Shown in pieces: positions 1 to 8,883 of a DNA stretch of 61,933 bases (positions within the stretch are counted from its first letter, which is position 1; the number at the start of each line of letters is the position of its first letter). The translations under genes were made by a program, and so were the position numbers. The stretch spans positions 1 through 61,933 of the forward strand of contig NZ_NBIU01000008.1 in NCBI RefSeq assembly GCF_003245365.1, in the 5' to 3' direction. This DNA comes from Helicobacter valdiviensis (lineage in GTDB: Bacteria > Campylobacterota > Campylobacteria > Campylobacterales > Helicobacteraceae). The notes beneath the pieces were generated by a model that made no database searches, had not been told where the DNA came from, and saw only the letters and a program-made list of their open reading frames with translations.

Positions 1-229
1 TAGTATCATAAAGATATTTATTTCTACCATTGAGCCTCCTTAAAGCCTTTAAAAGACAATAAAAACTGCTTAAAACACATTAGAATTTTATCATTTAACT
101 TTTAAGATTACTTTAAAAATAAAATATGATTTATTTTTTATATTTTTTGTCAATGTAAAAAGCTAAGTTGCCAAATAGTCTAAGAATTTATTCTTATCGC
201 AAGATTTTTTGTGTTTTTTTAAGGTAGAA
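1..229. other. AT-rich leader, no gene seen
   Basis: No reading frame, RNA gene or repeat could be supported here. It lies upstream of the promoter at 230-258, and any gene that it ends would lie outside the window. Confidence 0.5.
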
Positions 230-258
230 TTGACATATTATGAGAAATTTATTAGAAT
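230..258 (+). promoter_or_regulatory. Sigma-70 promoter, near-consensus
   Basis: TTGACA at 230-235 and TAGAAT at 253-258 are separated by exactly 17 bases, the optimal sigma-70 spacing. Transcription would start near 265 and run into the split ORF at 330, which has a good ribosome site GGAGGG (319-324) five bases before its ATG. A -35 box this good is unusual, because Helicobacter promoters usually lack one. Confidence 0.6.
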
Positions 259-329
259 AATAACTGCAAGACATAAAATAAAAATAATAAAAATAAAACT
301 TTAATGGGGGAGATTTATGGAGGGTTGCT

Positions 330-864
330 ATGGAATTAAAAAACTTTTTAAATCGTGGTGTGTTAGAGCTTGAAAATTTTTTAAACCATACAGAAAAAGA
401 GGGCGATGCTATTAAGTATGAAGTTATCTTAATGCAAGAAGATTTAAAAAAAGAAAATGTGGAAATACAAGCAAAAAGAGTTTATGTGTGTTATTTTGCG
501 TTTTCTTATCTATAGAAGAGATAATGAAAAGATAGCCTTTAACTTTTCAGATATTTTAGCCCTTATGAGTATGAATGCACTTGTAAAAACTGCTATTAAA
601 TACAAATTCCAAGTAGAAAAAGATGGAGCAATAGAACAATATGTAAGATATATTGCAAAAATCCTTAATGTAAATTATGAAGAGTTTGTTAAGGCAGATA
701 TTAGAAATATAGAATGGTTAAATGAGATTTTAAAGAAAAGTGAAACCCATACACAAAATGTCAATGAAGTTTTAATGTGTATTAAAGCGTGGAAAAACAC
801 TCTATCTAATATGCCAAGCTTAGCAGAGCATAGAAGAGAACAAAGAATGGCAAAGAGCGTTTAA
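330..864 (+). pseudogene. Hypothetical protein, apparently split by a frameshift
   Basis: Two overlapping frames cover this stretch. The first runs 330-515 (61 codons, ATG with ribosome site GGAGGG). The second is open from before 457 to 864 and has no ribosome site of its own. Joining frame one (ending ...YFAFSY) to frame two (continuing RRDNEKIAF...) near 505-515 would give one soluble, charged, helical protein of about 175 residues, so a single indel is the simplest explanation. It could also be a sequencing error, or two genuine ORFs. I do not recognise the family. The next gene begins one base after the stop at 862-864, so the two are probably co-transcribed from the promoter at 230-258. 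Confidence 0.5.
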
Positions 865-865
865 A

Positions 866-1324
866 ATGCTAAATGAAATGAAATTTAAATATGTGCCTCC
901 CACTGAATTTCAATCCAAAGAGAGCTTAAAGGAATTTGTAGCACATCTTTTTAATTTAGATAAGCATTTTAATAAAGATACAGAGCATAACCAATACTAT
1001 TCTTTTAATCAAAAAAGCTATTGCAATTTAAAGTCTAGCTATTTGGGTGAGAATTTATGCTTTAATGATGAGAATTTTAGAAAGATTGAAGCTAAATTCA
1101 CTTTAGAGTTTTTAAACCACTATACACATAAACAAGTTAAAAGTGATACGCTTTATTTTGCATTTCCTCACGATTTTTATGATGAAAATTGCTTTATTAA
1201 AATTGTGCAATATTTAGAACAAAAAAAGACTTTCAAAGACAAGATTTTTTCTTATGTTGTGGTACATTTGAATGCAGGTGCTTTTCATTTGCATAGATTG
1301 TTTGTGGAAAGAAAATATGGCTAG
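866..1324 (+). CDS. Hypothetical protein, 152 aa
   Basis: ATG at 866 follows the preceding stop (862-864) by one base, which suggests translational coupling with the split gene upstream. The 152-residue protein is soluble, with no signal peptide or membrane segment. Its C-terminus is rich in histidine (H-L-N then F-H-L-H-R within about 12 residues), loosely like a metal-binding or HUH-type motif, but no second motif supports that and I assign no function. The pair appears to be a two-gene unit of unknown role. Confidence 0.55.
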   Translation: MLNEMKFKYVPPTEFQSKESLKEFVAHLFNLDKHFNKDTEHNQYYSFNQKSYCNLKSSYLGENLCFNDENFRKIEAKFTLEFLNHYTHKQVKSDTLYFAFPHDFYDENCFIKIVQYLEQKKTFKDKIFSYVVVHLNAGAFHLHRLFVERKYG

Positions 1325-1516
1325 TTTTTTCAATTTGTCATTTAAAGAAAATGGGCTATGTGTTTGGTAATGTTTAAAAATGTAAATGCTGTTTTTATGG
1401 ATTTAAGAAAGCATAAGTGATGTTAAAAATTTTTAGTAAGATAAGGATAATTTTATCTTTAAGGTAAAGTAGTGAAAAAAGAAGATAAAATCTAGCATTA
1501 GAATTTATAAAAAGGT

Positions 1517-2146
1517 GTGTTTAGAGTGATAAAGTGGAGCAATACTTTTAGTGTGCATAATGAGAAGGTGGATGCACAGCATAAAATGCTATTTGCAATT
1601 GCAAATCGTGTTTTTCTACTAGCAAATCGTCAAGCAACAGCCAATGAAATCAAGGAGGTTTTAAAAAGGTTTTTTGATTATATGGCTGTGCATTTTAAAG
1701 AAGAAGAAAAATATATGGAAAAAATTGGCTACCCCAAGCTAGAAGAGCATAAATCCATTCATAATGCTATTACTAAGCAAATGTTTTCTATTGTCAAAGA
1801 AGCCACAAGTCTTAATGAGGTTAAAGAAAAACTTAATGTGGTTGCTAGAAAATGGCTTTTAGAGCATATTTTAAAAGAAGATATGAAAGTAGAAAAATAT
1901 AGAAGAGATGCTATTGTAGCAAATTCTGAAGTTTGCGATTTGGTGCCAGAGCTTTTAAACAATATTGATAATCTTGATGAATATGATATTGTAGAAGAGG
2001 GGGAAGAAATAGATGGGTTTTATTATACATGTGCATGTCCTAATAAGATACATGATGTTCCAGATGATATCCACTATAGAATTGCAAAGGGGGCTTCTTT
2101 TAGATGTAAGGCATGTCAAAAGGCATTAGTGTATAAGACAAATTGA
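1517..2146 (+). CDS. Bacteriohemerythrin with C-terminal cysteine-rich extension
   Basis: A di-iron, oxygen-binding hemerythrin domain fills residues 1-125. All expected ligands are visible: H22 (DAQH), H59 and E63 (HFKEE), H78 and H82 (EEHKSIH), H117 and D122 (W-LLEHILKED). The GTG start is favoured because it gives the usual N-terminus of the family (K-W-S about seven residues in). About 80 further residues follow, with CAC and CKAC cysteine pairs that could form a small zinc or iron site. Campylobacter has several hemerythrin-like proteins thought to protect iron-sulphur enzymes from oxygen; here the oxygen-sensitive Por complex is encoded 2.3 kb downstream. The role of the C-terminal extension is unknown. 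Confidence 0.88.
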   Translation: MFRVIKWSNTFSVHNEKVDAQHKMLFAIANRVFLLANRQATANEIKEVLKRFFDYMAVHFKEEEKYMEKIGYPKLEEHKSIHNAITKQMFSIVKEATSLNEVKEKLNVVARKWLLEHILKEDMKVEKYRRDAIVANSEVCDLVPELLNNIDNLDEYDIVEEGEEIDGFYYTCACPNKIHDVPDDIHYRIAKGASFRCKACQKALVYKTN

Positions 2147-2216
2147 AAATGTATTTATGAATGATTTAAGAAAAATAAGTAGAATTTTAAAACTTTATAT
2201 TATTTAAGGGAGATAA

Positions 2217-3470
2217 ATGAAGACTTTAGCAGTTATTGGACTTGGATATGTTGGATTGCCTCTAGCAGTAGAGTTTGGAAAAAAGTATGAAGTAATAGGA
2301 TTTGATATTTATGAGGCAAGAATTAAAGAATTAAAAGAGGGCTATGATAGAACATTAGAGGTAGAAAAAGAGGAGCTATTAAGTGCAAAAAAGCTAAGCT
2401 ATACGACAAATTTAGAGGATTTAAAAAAAGCACAAATTTTTATAGTAACTGTGCCAACTCCTATTGATAATTTCAATAAACCAGATTTAACACCATTAAA
2501 AAAGGCTTCCCAAAGCGTAGGTAAAGTGCTTAAAAAAGGAGATATAGTAATTTATGAAAGCACTGTTTATCCAGGTTGCACAGAGGAAGATTGTGTTCCT
2601 ATTTTAGAGGAGATGAGTGGATTAAAGTTTAATATAGATTTCTTTTGTGGATATTCTCCAGAGAGAATCAATCCAGGAGATAAAGAGCATAGATTGCCAA
2701 GTATTAAAAAAGTAACAAGCGGTTCTACACCAGAAATTGCAGAGGAAGTCAATAACCTTTATGCAAGTATCATCACTGCAGGAACACACAAAGCCTCAAG
2801 TATAAAAGTAGCAGAAGCTGCAAAAGTTATAGAAAACTCACAAAGGGACATTAATATCGCTTTTGTAAATGAGCTATCGCTTATCTTTGATAAAATGGGA
2901 ATAGATACGCTAGATGTGCTAGAAGCAGCAGGGACAAAGTGGAATTTCTTACCATTCCGTCCGGGGCTTGTTGGGGGACATTGTATAAGTGTTGATCCAT
3001 ATTACCTAACTCACAAGGCCGAATCTTTAGGCTACCACTCACAAGTAATCCTAGCAGGGCGACATATTAATGATAACATGGGGATTGTTGTTGCTAATAA
3101 AGTTATTAAGTTAATGATTAAAAAATCACACCAAATTGTAGGATCTAAGGTGGCGATTTTGGGTATTACATTTAAAGAAAATTGCCCTGATATTAGAAAT
3201 TCAAGAGTGGTAGATATTATTAAAGAATTGCAAGAGTTTGATTGTTGTGTGGATATTTTTGACCCATGGGCAGATAGCAAAGAAGTAGAGCATGAGTATA
3301 AGCTTAGCTTGCAAGATATGGATAAATTTAAACTCCAAGACTATAAAGCGGTTATTGTTGCTGTATCACATAATGAATTTAAAAAATATGACTTTAGCAA
3401 TAAGGGGAATACTATAGTTTATGATTTAAAGGGAATCTTGCCAAAAGAGCAAGTAGATGGGAGACTATAG
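2217..3470 (+). CDS. tviB: Nucleotide-sugar dehydrogenase (UDP-GlcNAc/UDP-Glc 6-dehydrogenase family)
   Basis: 417 residues, the full length of the family. The N-terminal NAD-binding Rossmann motif is GLGYVGLP (8-15). The catalytic cysteine is C256 in GGHCISVDPYY. The C-terminal UDP-binding domain contains GITFKENCPDIRNS. The enzyme makes a two-step NAD-dependent oxidation of C6 of a UDP-sugar to the uronic acid. Sequence details fit the TviB/WbpA branch (UDP-GlcNAc substrate) better than Ugd, but that is inference. No other polysaccharide gene lies beside it, so it stands alone here, with a ribosome site (AGGGAGAT) just before the ATG. Confidence 0.85.
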   Translation: MKTLAVIGLGYVGLPLAVEFGKKYEVIGFDIYEARIKELKEGYDRTLEVEKEELLSAKKLSYTTNLEDLKKAQIFIVTVPTPIDNFNKPDLTPLKKASQSVGKVLKKGDIVIYESTVYPGCTEEDCVPILEEMSGLKFNIDFFCGYSPERINPGDKEHRLPSIKKVTSGSTPEIAEEVNNLYASIITAGTHKASSIKVAEAAKVIENSQRDINIAFVNELSLIFDKMGIDTLDVLEAAGTKWNFLPFRPGLVGGHCISVDPYYLTHKAESLGYHSQVILAGRHINDNMGIVVANKVIKLMIKKSHQIVGSKVAILGITFKENCPDIRNSRVVDIIKELQEFDCCVDIFDPWADSKEVEHEYKLSLQDMDKFKLQDYKAVIVAVSHNEFKKYDFSNKGNTIVYDLKGILPKEQVDGRL

Positions 3471-3534
3471 CCAGAAACAAAGTGAATGTAAAGTATCTTT
3501 ATAGATACACATTAAATACATTAAGACCTATAGA

Positions 3535-3558
3535 AGCAATGGAATATTTTCCATTGCT
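3535..3558. terminator. Perfect 10-bp hairpin downstream of tviB
   Basis: AGCAATGGAA (3535-3544) and TTCCATTGCT (3549-3558) form a perfect stem with loop TATT, 65 bases after the tviB stop. No long T-run follows directly, so it may terminate weakly or act only as an RNA 3' end. Confidence 0.4.
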
Positions 3559-4400
3559 TAATGGTGTAGAAGTTTCTATTTTTAAACAAGTAAAATTTTC
3601 TAGCACTGCTATTTCTTGCTTCCTCCCATTATGATTTTGCCATCCTTATATATACTTCTAAAAAAATATCAAGCTAAGCAAAAATATCTGCAAAAAGAAT
3701 TGAAAACGGGAATTTGCAAAATTTGAGCCTACCTTTTTAATTCAATGATTTTATACATAAGATAGGGCAATCTGCTAGTAAATTATAAATCAAAAGCATA
3801 AAATATTTATTGCAATATTTTTAAGATAAAAGCTAAAATGTGTGGTTATATAGATATTTTGGCTGGGTGTGTATTTATTGAAGTTAATTTAAAAGGAAGA
3901 GGGTATATTCTAAATCCAATGTGATTGATATTATTGCAAATCCTTATTGTGAGAGAAAGGTGGTTTATTTTGTTTTAGCAAGTTGTATGTAGATAAAATA
4001 AATACATTTTTATAAAAAGTGTAACAGATTGTAATTATCACACAACTTTCAAATATGATAGAGAATATTTTGTGTTTATAGGGTTTTATCCCTAATTGCA
4101 AATGCTTATGCTACGCCTATTTTACATAAGTGATAAAAATGAGTTTGCTTGATAATAAACAATAAAATACAAGATATGCTTTGGTTGCAAATATAGCGGA
4201 ATTCTAAGCTCTACTGCTACTTTTTGAAACTTATGAGGATTTATAAGGGTTTATTTTTTATTTATTTGAGTATTTTTTACACATTTTATTCTTTTATATT
4301 TATGGGTTATTTTTACACAAAGAAAAAGAATTTTTTACTAAATGCCTTTGCAAAGTAGTTTTTAAGCACCTCTTTTTTAGAATTTAAGTGTAAAAATTAA
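3559..4400. other. Gene-free AT-rich region
   Basis: About 0.84 kb between tviB and porG with no ORF longer than a few dozen codons that has a ribosome site, and no recognisable tRNA. It reads like decayed sequence. The porG ribosome site AGGAGG (4408-4413) ends the region. Confidence 0.5.
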
Positions 4401-4416
4401 TCATTTAGGAGGCGTC

Positions 4417-4977
4417 ATGCTTGAAATTAGATGGCATAGCCGTGCAGGACAAGGTGCAGTAACAGGTGCTAAAGGCTTAGCAGATGTAATTGCAGGAACT
4501 GGTAAAGAGGTGCAAGCATTTGCTTTTTATGGTTCTGCAAAAAGAGGTGCTGCGATGACGGCTTATAATAGAATTGATGAAAATCCGATATTAAATCACG
4601 AAAAATTTATGAATCCAGATTATATTTTGGTGATTGATCCAGGTTTGACTTATATTGCTGATATTTGTGCGAATGAAAAACCTACTACAAAATATATCAT
4701 TACAACACATCTAAGTAAAGAAGAGTTTTTAGAAAGTAAGCCAGAGCTTAAAAATAAAGAAGTTTATATATTAGATTGCATTAAATTATCTATGGAAGCA
4801 TTTGGAAAGTCAATCCCTAATGCACCTATGCTTGGAGCTTTTTTGAAAGTTTCGCAAAGCTTAGATTTAGAGTTTTTCTTGGAGTCTTTTAAGAAAGTTT
4901 TAGGTAAAAAACTGCCTCAAAAAATTATTGATGCAAATATGGAAGTTATTAGAAAAGCTTATAATGAAGTAAAATAG
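4417..4977 (+). CDS. porG: Pyruvate:ferredoxin oxidoreductase, gamma subunit
   Basis: Residues near the N-terminus (WHSRAGQGAVTGAKGLA) are the hallmark of the gamma domain of 2-oxoacid:acceptor oxidoreductases. The 186-residue length is normal. It is the first gene of porGDAB, which oxidises pyruvate to acetyl-CoA and CO2 and passes electrons to ferredoxin or flavodoxin. This four-subunit form is the standard one in Helicobacter and Campylobacter. An AGGAGG ribosome site lies three bases before the ATG. The next gene starts 10 bases after the stop. Confidence 0.93.
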   Translation: MLEIRWHSRAGQGAVTGAKGLADVIAGTGKEVQAFAFYGSAKRGAAMTAYNRIDENPILNHEKFMNPDYILVIDPGLTYIADICANEKPTTKYIITTHLSKEEFLESKPELKNKEVYILDCIKLSMEAFGKSIPNAPMLGAFLKVSQSLDLEFFLESFKKVLGKKLPQKIIDANMEVIRKAYNEVK

Positions 4978-4987
4978 GAGCGTAAGT

Positions 4988-5389
4988 ATGGAATATAAAG
5001 GCTGGAATGAATTTGAAGCGGGTTCAGTATTGTTTCCTTTTGAAAAAGAAGGTGGGGAAATGGTTCAAAAACACGCAGATGTAAGAGAATATCGCGAAGA
5101 TAGTTCTTATAAGGCAAGTGTGGCACATTGGAGAGTGGAAAAACCAGTTTTTAACCACGATCATTGCATTAATTGTTATTTTTGTTGGGTTTATTGCCCT
5201 GATTCTTCAATTTTGGTAAGAGATGAGAAGATGAGTGGTGTAGATTATGTGCATTGCAAGGGCTGTGGTGTATGTGTAGAGGTATGTCCTACAAATCCAA
5301 AATCACTTTTAATGTTTAATGATTATGAAAGCAACCAAGAGGCTCTAAGTAAATGGCCTGCAAAAGAAGCAAAGAAAAAGGATAACTAA
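4988..5389 (+). CDS. porD: Pyruvate:ferredoxin oxidoreductase, delta (ferredoxin-like) subunit
   Basis: The 133-residue protein carries two CxxCxxCxxxCP cluster motifs in its second half (CINCYFCWVYCP and CKGCGVCVEVCP), each binding one [4Fe-4S] cluster. It relays electrons from the PorB active site to the external carrier. Its final TAA shares one base with the porA ATG at 5389, so translation is coupled. The roughly 55-residue N-terminal extension before the clusters is typical of the epsilon-proteobacterial subunit. Confidence 0.93.
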   Translation: MEYKGWNEFEAGSVLFPFEKEGGEMVQKHADVREYREDSSYKASVAHWRVEKPVFNHDHCINCYFCWVYCPDSSILVRDEKMSGVDYVHCKGCGVCVEVCPTNPKSLLMFNDYESNQEALSKWPAKEAKKKDN

Positions 5390-6606
5390 TGGCAGATGTA
5401 TATGAATTACAAGAAATTGAAGTTTGGGATGGGAATATGGCAGCAAGCCATGCGTTGCGTCAAGCTCAAATTGATGTAGTTTCTGCTTATCCTATTACTC
5501 CATCGACCCCTATTGTGCAAAATTATGCAACTTTTTTGGCAAATGGTTATATTGATGGCGAATTTGTAATGGTAGAATCAGAACATGCAGCAATGAGTGG
5601 CTGTGTAGGTGCTGCAGCTGCAGGTGGGCGTGTGGCAACTGCTACAAGTTCTCAAGGTTTTGCACTTATGGTTGAAGTGCTTTATCAAGCATCAGGTATG
5701 CGATTACCTATTGTTTTAAATGTGGTTAATCGTGCTCTTGCAAGCCCTTTAAATGTAAATGGAGATCATTCAGATATGTATCTTGGACGCGATGCAGGGT
5801 GGGTGAATCTATGCACCTATAATCCACAAGAGGCTTATGATTTTAACCTTATGGCATTTAAAATTGCAGAAGACTATGATGTAAGACTTCCTGTGATGGT
5901 GCATCAAGATGGTTTTATCTGTTCACATACTGCACAAAGTGTGCGTCCTTTAAAAGATGATGTTGCATATAAATTTATCGGTGATTATAAGCCTAAAAAT
6001 GCAATGCTAGATTTTAGCAAACCTGCTACTTATGGTTCTCAAACAGAGGAAGATTGGCATTTTGAACATAAAGCACAGCTTCATCATGCAATTATGAATT
6101 CTATGCCTGTGATTGAACGCACTTTTAAAGAGTTTGAAGCACTAAGTGGTAGAAAATATAATGTAGTGGAGCAATATGATACGCAAGATGCAGAAGTGAT
6201 TATTGTAGCACTTGGAACTACTGTAGAATCTGCACGCATTGCTGCTAAAAAAGCTAGAGAAAATGGTATTAAAGCAGGTGTTGTAAGTATTAGAGTATTG
6301 CGTCCTTTCCCTTATGAGAGATTAGGAGAGGCTTTAAAAAATGCTAAAGCAGTGGCATTTTTAGATAGAAGCTTACCAGCAGGAGCTATGGGAATGCTTT
6401 ATAATGAAGGAGTTGCGGCTCTTTATGCACAGGGTTCTAAAGCAGTAGTGAGTAATTATATTTATGGGCTTGGTGGAAGAGATTTAACACAAAATCACCT
6501 AGAAGAGATTTATAAGGAGTTAGATGCAAATGCAAAAGCAGGAAAACTAACCCATAAAACACAACAATTTATTGGACTTAGAGGTCCAAAACTTGGCTTT
6601 AATTAA
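5389..6606 (+). CDS. porA: Pyruvate:ferredoxin oxidoreductase, alpha subunit
   Basis: 405 residues with the pyrimidine-binding 2-oxoacid oxidoreductase domain. AYPITPSTPI near residue 35 and the following VESEHAAMSGCVGAAAAGGRV are the conserved signatures. The C-terminal transketolase-like domain starts near residue 260. It pairs with PorB to form the thiamine diphosphate site. The ATG overlaps the porD stop by one base. The stop (6604-6606) overlaps the porB ribosome site. Confidence 0.94.
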   Translation: MADVYELQEIEVWDGNMAASHALRQAQIDVVSAYPITPSTPIVQNYATFLANGYIDGEFVMVESEHAAMSGCVGAAAAGGRVATATSSQGFALMVEVLYQASGMRLPIVLNVVNRALASPLNVNGDHSDMYLGRDAGWVNLCTYNPQEAYDFNLMAFKIAEDYDVRLPVMVHQDGFICSHTAQSVRPLKDDVAYKFIGDYKPKNAMLDFSKPATYGSQTEEDWHFEHKAQLHHAIMNSMPVIERTFKEFEALSGRKYNVVEQYDTQDAEVIIVALGTTVESARIAAKKARENGIKAGVVSIRVLRPFPYERLGEALKNAKAVAFLDRSLPAGAMGMLYNEGVAALYAQGSKAVVSNYIYGLGGRDLTQNHLEEIYKELDANAKAGKLTHKTQQFIGLRGPKLGFN

Positions 6607-6616
6607 GGAGTATCAA

Positions 6617-7561
6617 GTGAGTGAAATTAAAAATTTAAAACAATATTCTAAAGCAAGTGAGAGATTTGAAGGTGCGAATTTATTGTGTCCAGGATGTGCT
6701 CATGGGATTATCGTAAGAGAGGTTTTGAATGCAACAGATCATCCACTGCTTGTAGCAGCCTCTACAGGTTGTTTGGAGGTTTCTACTGCTGTGTATCCTT
6801 ATACATCTTGGGATGTGCCTTGGATTCATATCGGATTTGAAAATAGTTCTACTGCTATTGCAGGTGCAGAAGCAATGTATAAGGCTCTTAAAAGAAAAGG
6901 CAAATTATATAGTGATAAAGAGCCAAAATTTGTGGCATTTGGCGGAGATGGTTCTACTTATGATATTGGTTTCCAATTTATTAGTGGCTGTTTTGAAAGA
7001 GGACATGATTTTACTTATGTGTGCTTGGATAATGAAGTGTATGCAAACACAGGAGGACAAAGAAGCGGATCTACTCCAATAGGGGCTTCTACGACTACAA
7101 CTCCAGCAGGACGCGTAAGTTATGGTAAGAAAGATAAAAAGAAAGATTTGCTTTTTATTATGGCAGCTCATGGATCGCCTTATGTAGCTCAAGTAGCTCC
7201 TAATAAATGGAAAGATATGAGTAAAAAAATTAAAACTGCTATTGAAACAGAAGGGCCAACCTTTATTAATGCAATGAGCGCTTGCACAACTGAATGGAGA
7301 TTCCCTGCTAACCATACTATTGAAATGAGTGATTTAGCAACAGATTCTCTTGTATTCCCACTTTTTGAAATCATTAATGGCAGGGAGTTAAGAATTACTT
7401 ACCGTCCTAAAAATATAATTCCAGTAAGAGATTATCTAGGAGCTCAAGCAAGATTTAAACATTTATTTAAACCAGAAAATGAATATTTAATCAAAGAATG
7501 GCAAAAAAATGTTGATGAATATTGGGAGTATCTCCAAAGAAGAGAAGAAGCTAAAGTGTAA
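6617..7561 (+). CDS. porB: Pyruvate:ferredoxin oxidoreductase, beta subunit
   Basis: The thiamine diphosphate motif is GGDGSTYDIG followed by LDNEVYANTGGQ, and N-terminal cysteines (CPGCAHG, then GC) contribute to a [4Fe-4S] cluster. I choose the GTG at 6617 (314 residues) over an in-frame start at 6572: AAGGAG at 6605-6610 sits six bases before the GTG, whereas 6572 would lie inside porA with no ribosome site. The stop codon lies in the loop of a hairpin that probably ends the operon. Confidence 0.93.
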   Translation: MSEIKNLKQYSKASERFEGANLLCPGCAHGIIVREVLNATDHPLLVAASTGCLEVSTAVYPYTSWDVPWIHIGFENSSTAIAGAEAMYKALKRKGKLYSDKEPKFVAFGGDGSTYDIGFQFISGCFERGHDFTYVCLDNEVYANTGGQRSGSTPIGASTTTTPAGRVSYGKKDKKKDLLFIMAAHGSPYVAQVAPNKWKDMSKKIKTAIETEGPTFINAMSACTTEWRFPANHTIEMSDLATDSLVFPLFEIINGRELRITYRPKNIIPVRDYLGAQARFKHLFKPENEYLIKEWQKNVDEYWEYLQRREEAKV

Positions 7562-7590
7562 CTTTGGCTTCTATAATCCATTTAATTTTT
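7547..7590 (+). terminator. Intrinsic terminator of porGDAB
   Basis: GAAGCTAAAG (7547-7556) pairs with CTTTGGCTTC (7562-7571) over 10 positions, one a G-T pair, with a five-base loop that contains the porB TAA. T-rich sequence follows. The last codons of porB therefore double as the terminator stem. Confidence 0.6.
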
Positions 7591-8440
7591 TATGTAAATA
7601 TTCTATAAATTCTCCAAATTAAGTCTATTGAAATTTCTCCAAACTTGCTTTATGTTTTTAAAGTCTAGATAATCCAATTAACAATCTAATAAGAAATTAT
7701 TATAGTTTGAGCCACACTAAATGATAGCTTTAACAAAGAAGTAAAAGCTGAAAGTTATGCACAGAAAGGGCAAAAAGTTTTTGTAAGATTTAAAAATTTT
7801 AGAGAGTAGAAATTACTTTGATATTGCTATTTTTTCTTTAATTTGGGTTATTTCTATAAATATCCCTTGTTTGTTTAAATGGCGGAATGTCTTTTAATAA
7901 ATCATTGAGATAAGAAAGTCTAAAAAGGGCAATAATATTGTAAGATTTTTATATAGCATTAGTGGTTAATACTATTTAACAAAATTCATATAGCTTTGGA
8001 TATTTATTTATAATAAAATATGAATTTAAGAGTTTTGTAAAAAATAATCTTAAGATAGTTTATCTGTTAAAATGCCTCTTATAAATTCTATTTTTAAGGT
8101 TTAAGGCTTTAAAGGGTTTGTTATAAAAGAGTTGGTTTAATAAAAACTATTTTTAGAGAGTGTTATCAAAGGTAACTTTTAACAATTAAACTCCGTTACA
8201 ATATGTTCTATGGTAAAAAATATCTAATATCGCAAATCTATAAAAACTTAAAAATATTTAATATTTATAGTATAATAGGGTTGGTTAATGCAAAAGTTTC
8301 TCCCAATGTGGTTTAAAATTCTTTGTAAAAATAAGGAAATTGTATTTAAACTGCATGGCTAAAATAAAAACTTTAAAATATTATTTTAGAGTTTTTATTG
8401 TTTAAGCTTTTTTAGCATTAAGAAATAGTTGCTTTAATTT
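7591..8440. other. Gene-free AT-rich region
   Basis: About 0.85 kb between porB and cheY. I found no ORF with a start and ribosome site, no tRNA and no repeat. The only coding-like stretch is a 30-codon frame without a start near 7717-7809. Confidence 0.5.
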
Positions 8441-8441
8441 G

Positions 8442-8450
8442 TGCTATAAT
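8442..8450 (+). promoter_or_regulatory. Extended -10 promoter for the cheY operon
   Basis: TG at 8442-8443, one base, then a perfect TATAAT (8445-8450). This extended -10 is the usual strong promoter form in Helicobacter, with T-rich DNA upstream in place of a -35. Transcription should begin near 8457, giving a leader of about 50 bases before cheY. Confidence 0.6.
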
Positions 8451-8508
8451 TAGTCATATTTTTTATTTAGGCTTAGAAAAGTTTTATATTTCAATTAAGG
8501 AGTCCGTG

Positions 8509-8883
8509 TTGAAAATGGTTGTTGTAGATGATAGTTCAACGATGAGGAGAATTATAAAAAATACACTAGCAAGATTAGGGTATAATGATATTTTAGAAGG
8601 TGAAAATGGTGTAGAGGGATGGGATAGAATGAATGCCAACCCTGATGTAAAGGTTTTAATTACAGATTGGAATATGCCAGAAATGAATGGACTTGATTTG
8701 GTAAAAAAAGTTAGAGCCGATGAGAGATTTAAAGATATTCCTATTATTATGGTAACTACTGAAGGTGGAAAAGCAGAAGTAATTACAGCATTAAAAGCAG
8801 GTGTGAATAATTACATAGTAAAACCTTTTACACCTCAAGTTTTAAAAGAGAAATTAGAAGTAGTTTTAGGTGTGAATGACTAA
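8509..8883 (+). CDS. cheY: Chemotaxis response regulator CheY
   Basis: Single receiver domain of 124 residues. D7/D8 and the phosphorylated D53 (ITDWNMPEMNG), T83/T84 and K105 (VKPF) make a complete active site. Phosphorylated by CheA, it binds the flagellar switch to change rotation. I prefer the TTG at 8509: AAGGAG (8497-8502) is six bases upstream, and the product MKMVVVDDSS aligns end to end with H. pylori CheY1. The in-frame GTG at 8506 is only three bases from the ribosome site. It is followed by prmA with an eight-base overlap, the same neighbour as in H. pylori. Confidence 0.95.
   Translation: MKMVVVDDSSTMRRIIKNTLARLGYNDILEGENGVEGWDRMNANPDVKVLITDWNMPEMNGLDLVKKVRADERFKDIPIIMVTTEGGKAEVITALKAGVNNYIVKPFTPQVLKEKLEVVLGVND

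Noticed and set aside
866-1324. Relaxase-like reading of the HLHR motif
   Set aside because: Only one histidine motif is visible, no catalytic tyrosine region or oriT; not enough to call a relaxase.
6572-6616. Upstream start for porB at 6572
   Set aside because: It lies inside porA without a ribosome site, while GTG 6617 has AAGGAG at ideal distance.
6905-7315. Minus-strand frame inside porB
   Set aside because: Opposite conserved PorB thiamine-binding sequence; serine/cysteine-rich translation is typical of a shadow.
7717-7809. 30-codon frame (LNDSFNKEVKAES...) between porB and cheY
   Set aside because: It has no start codon, and a stop lies three codons upstream; no family could be recognised.
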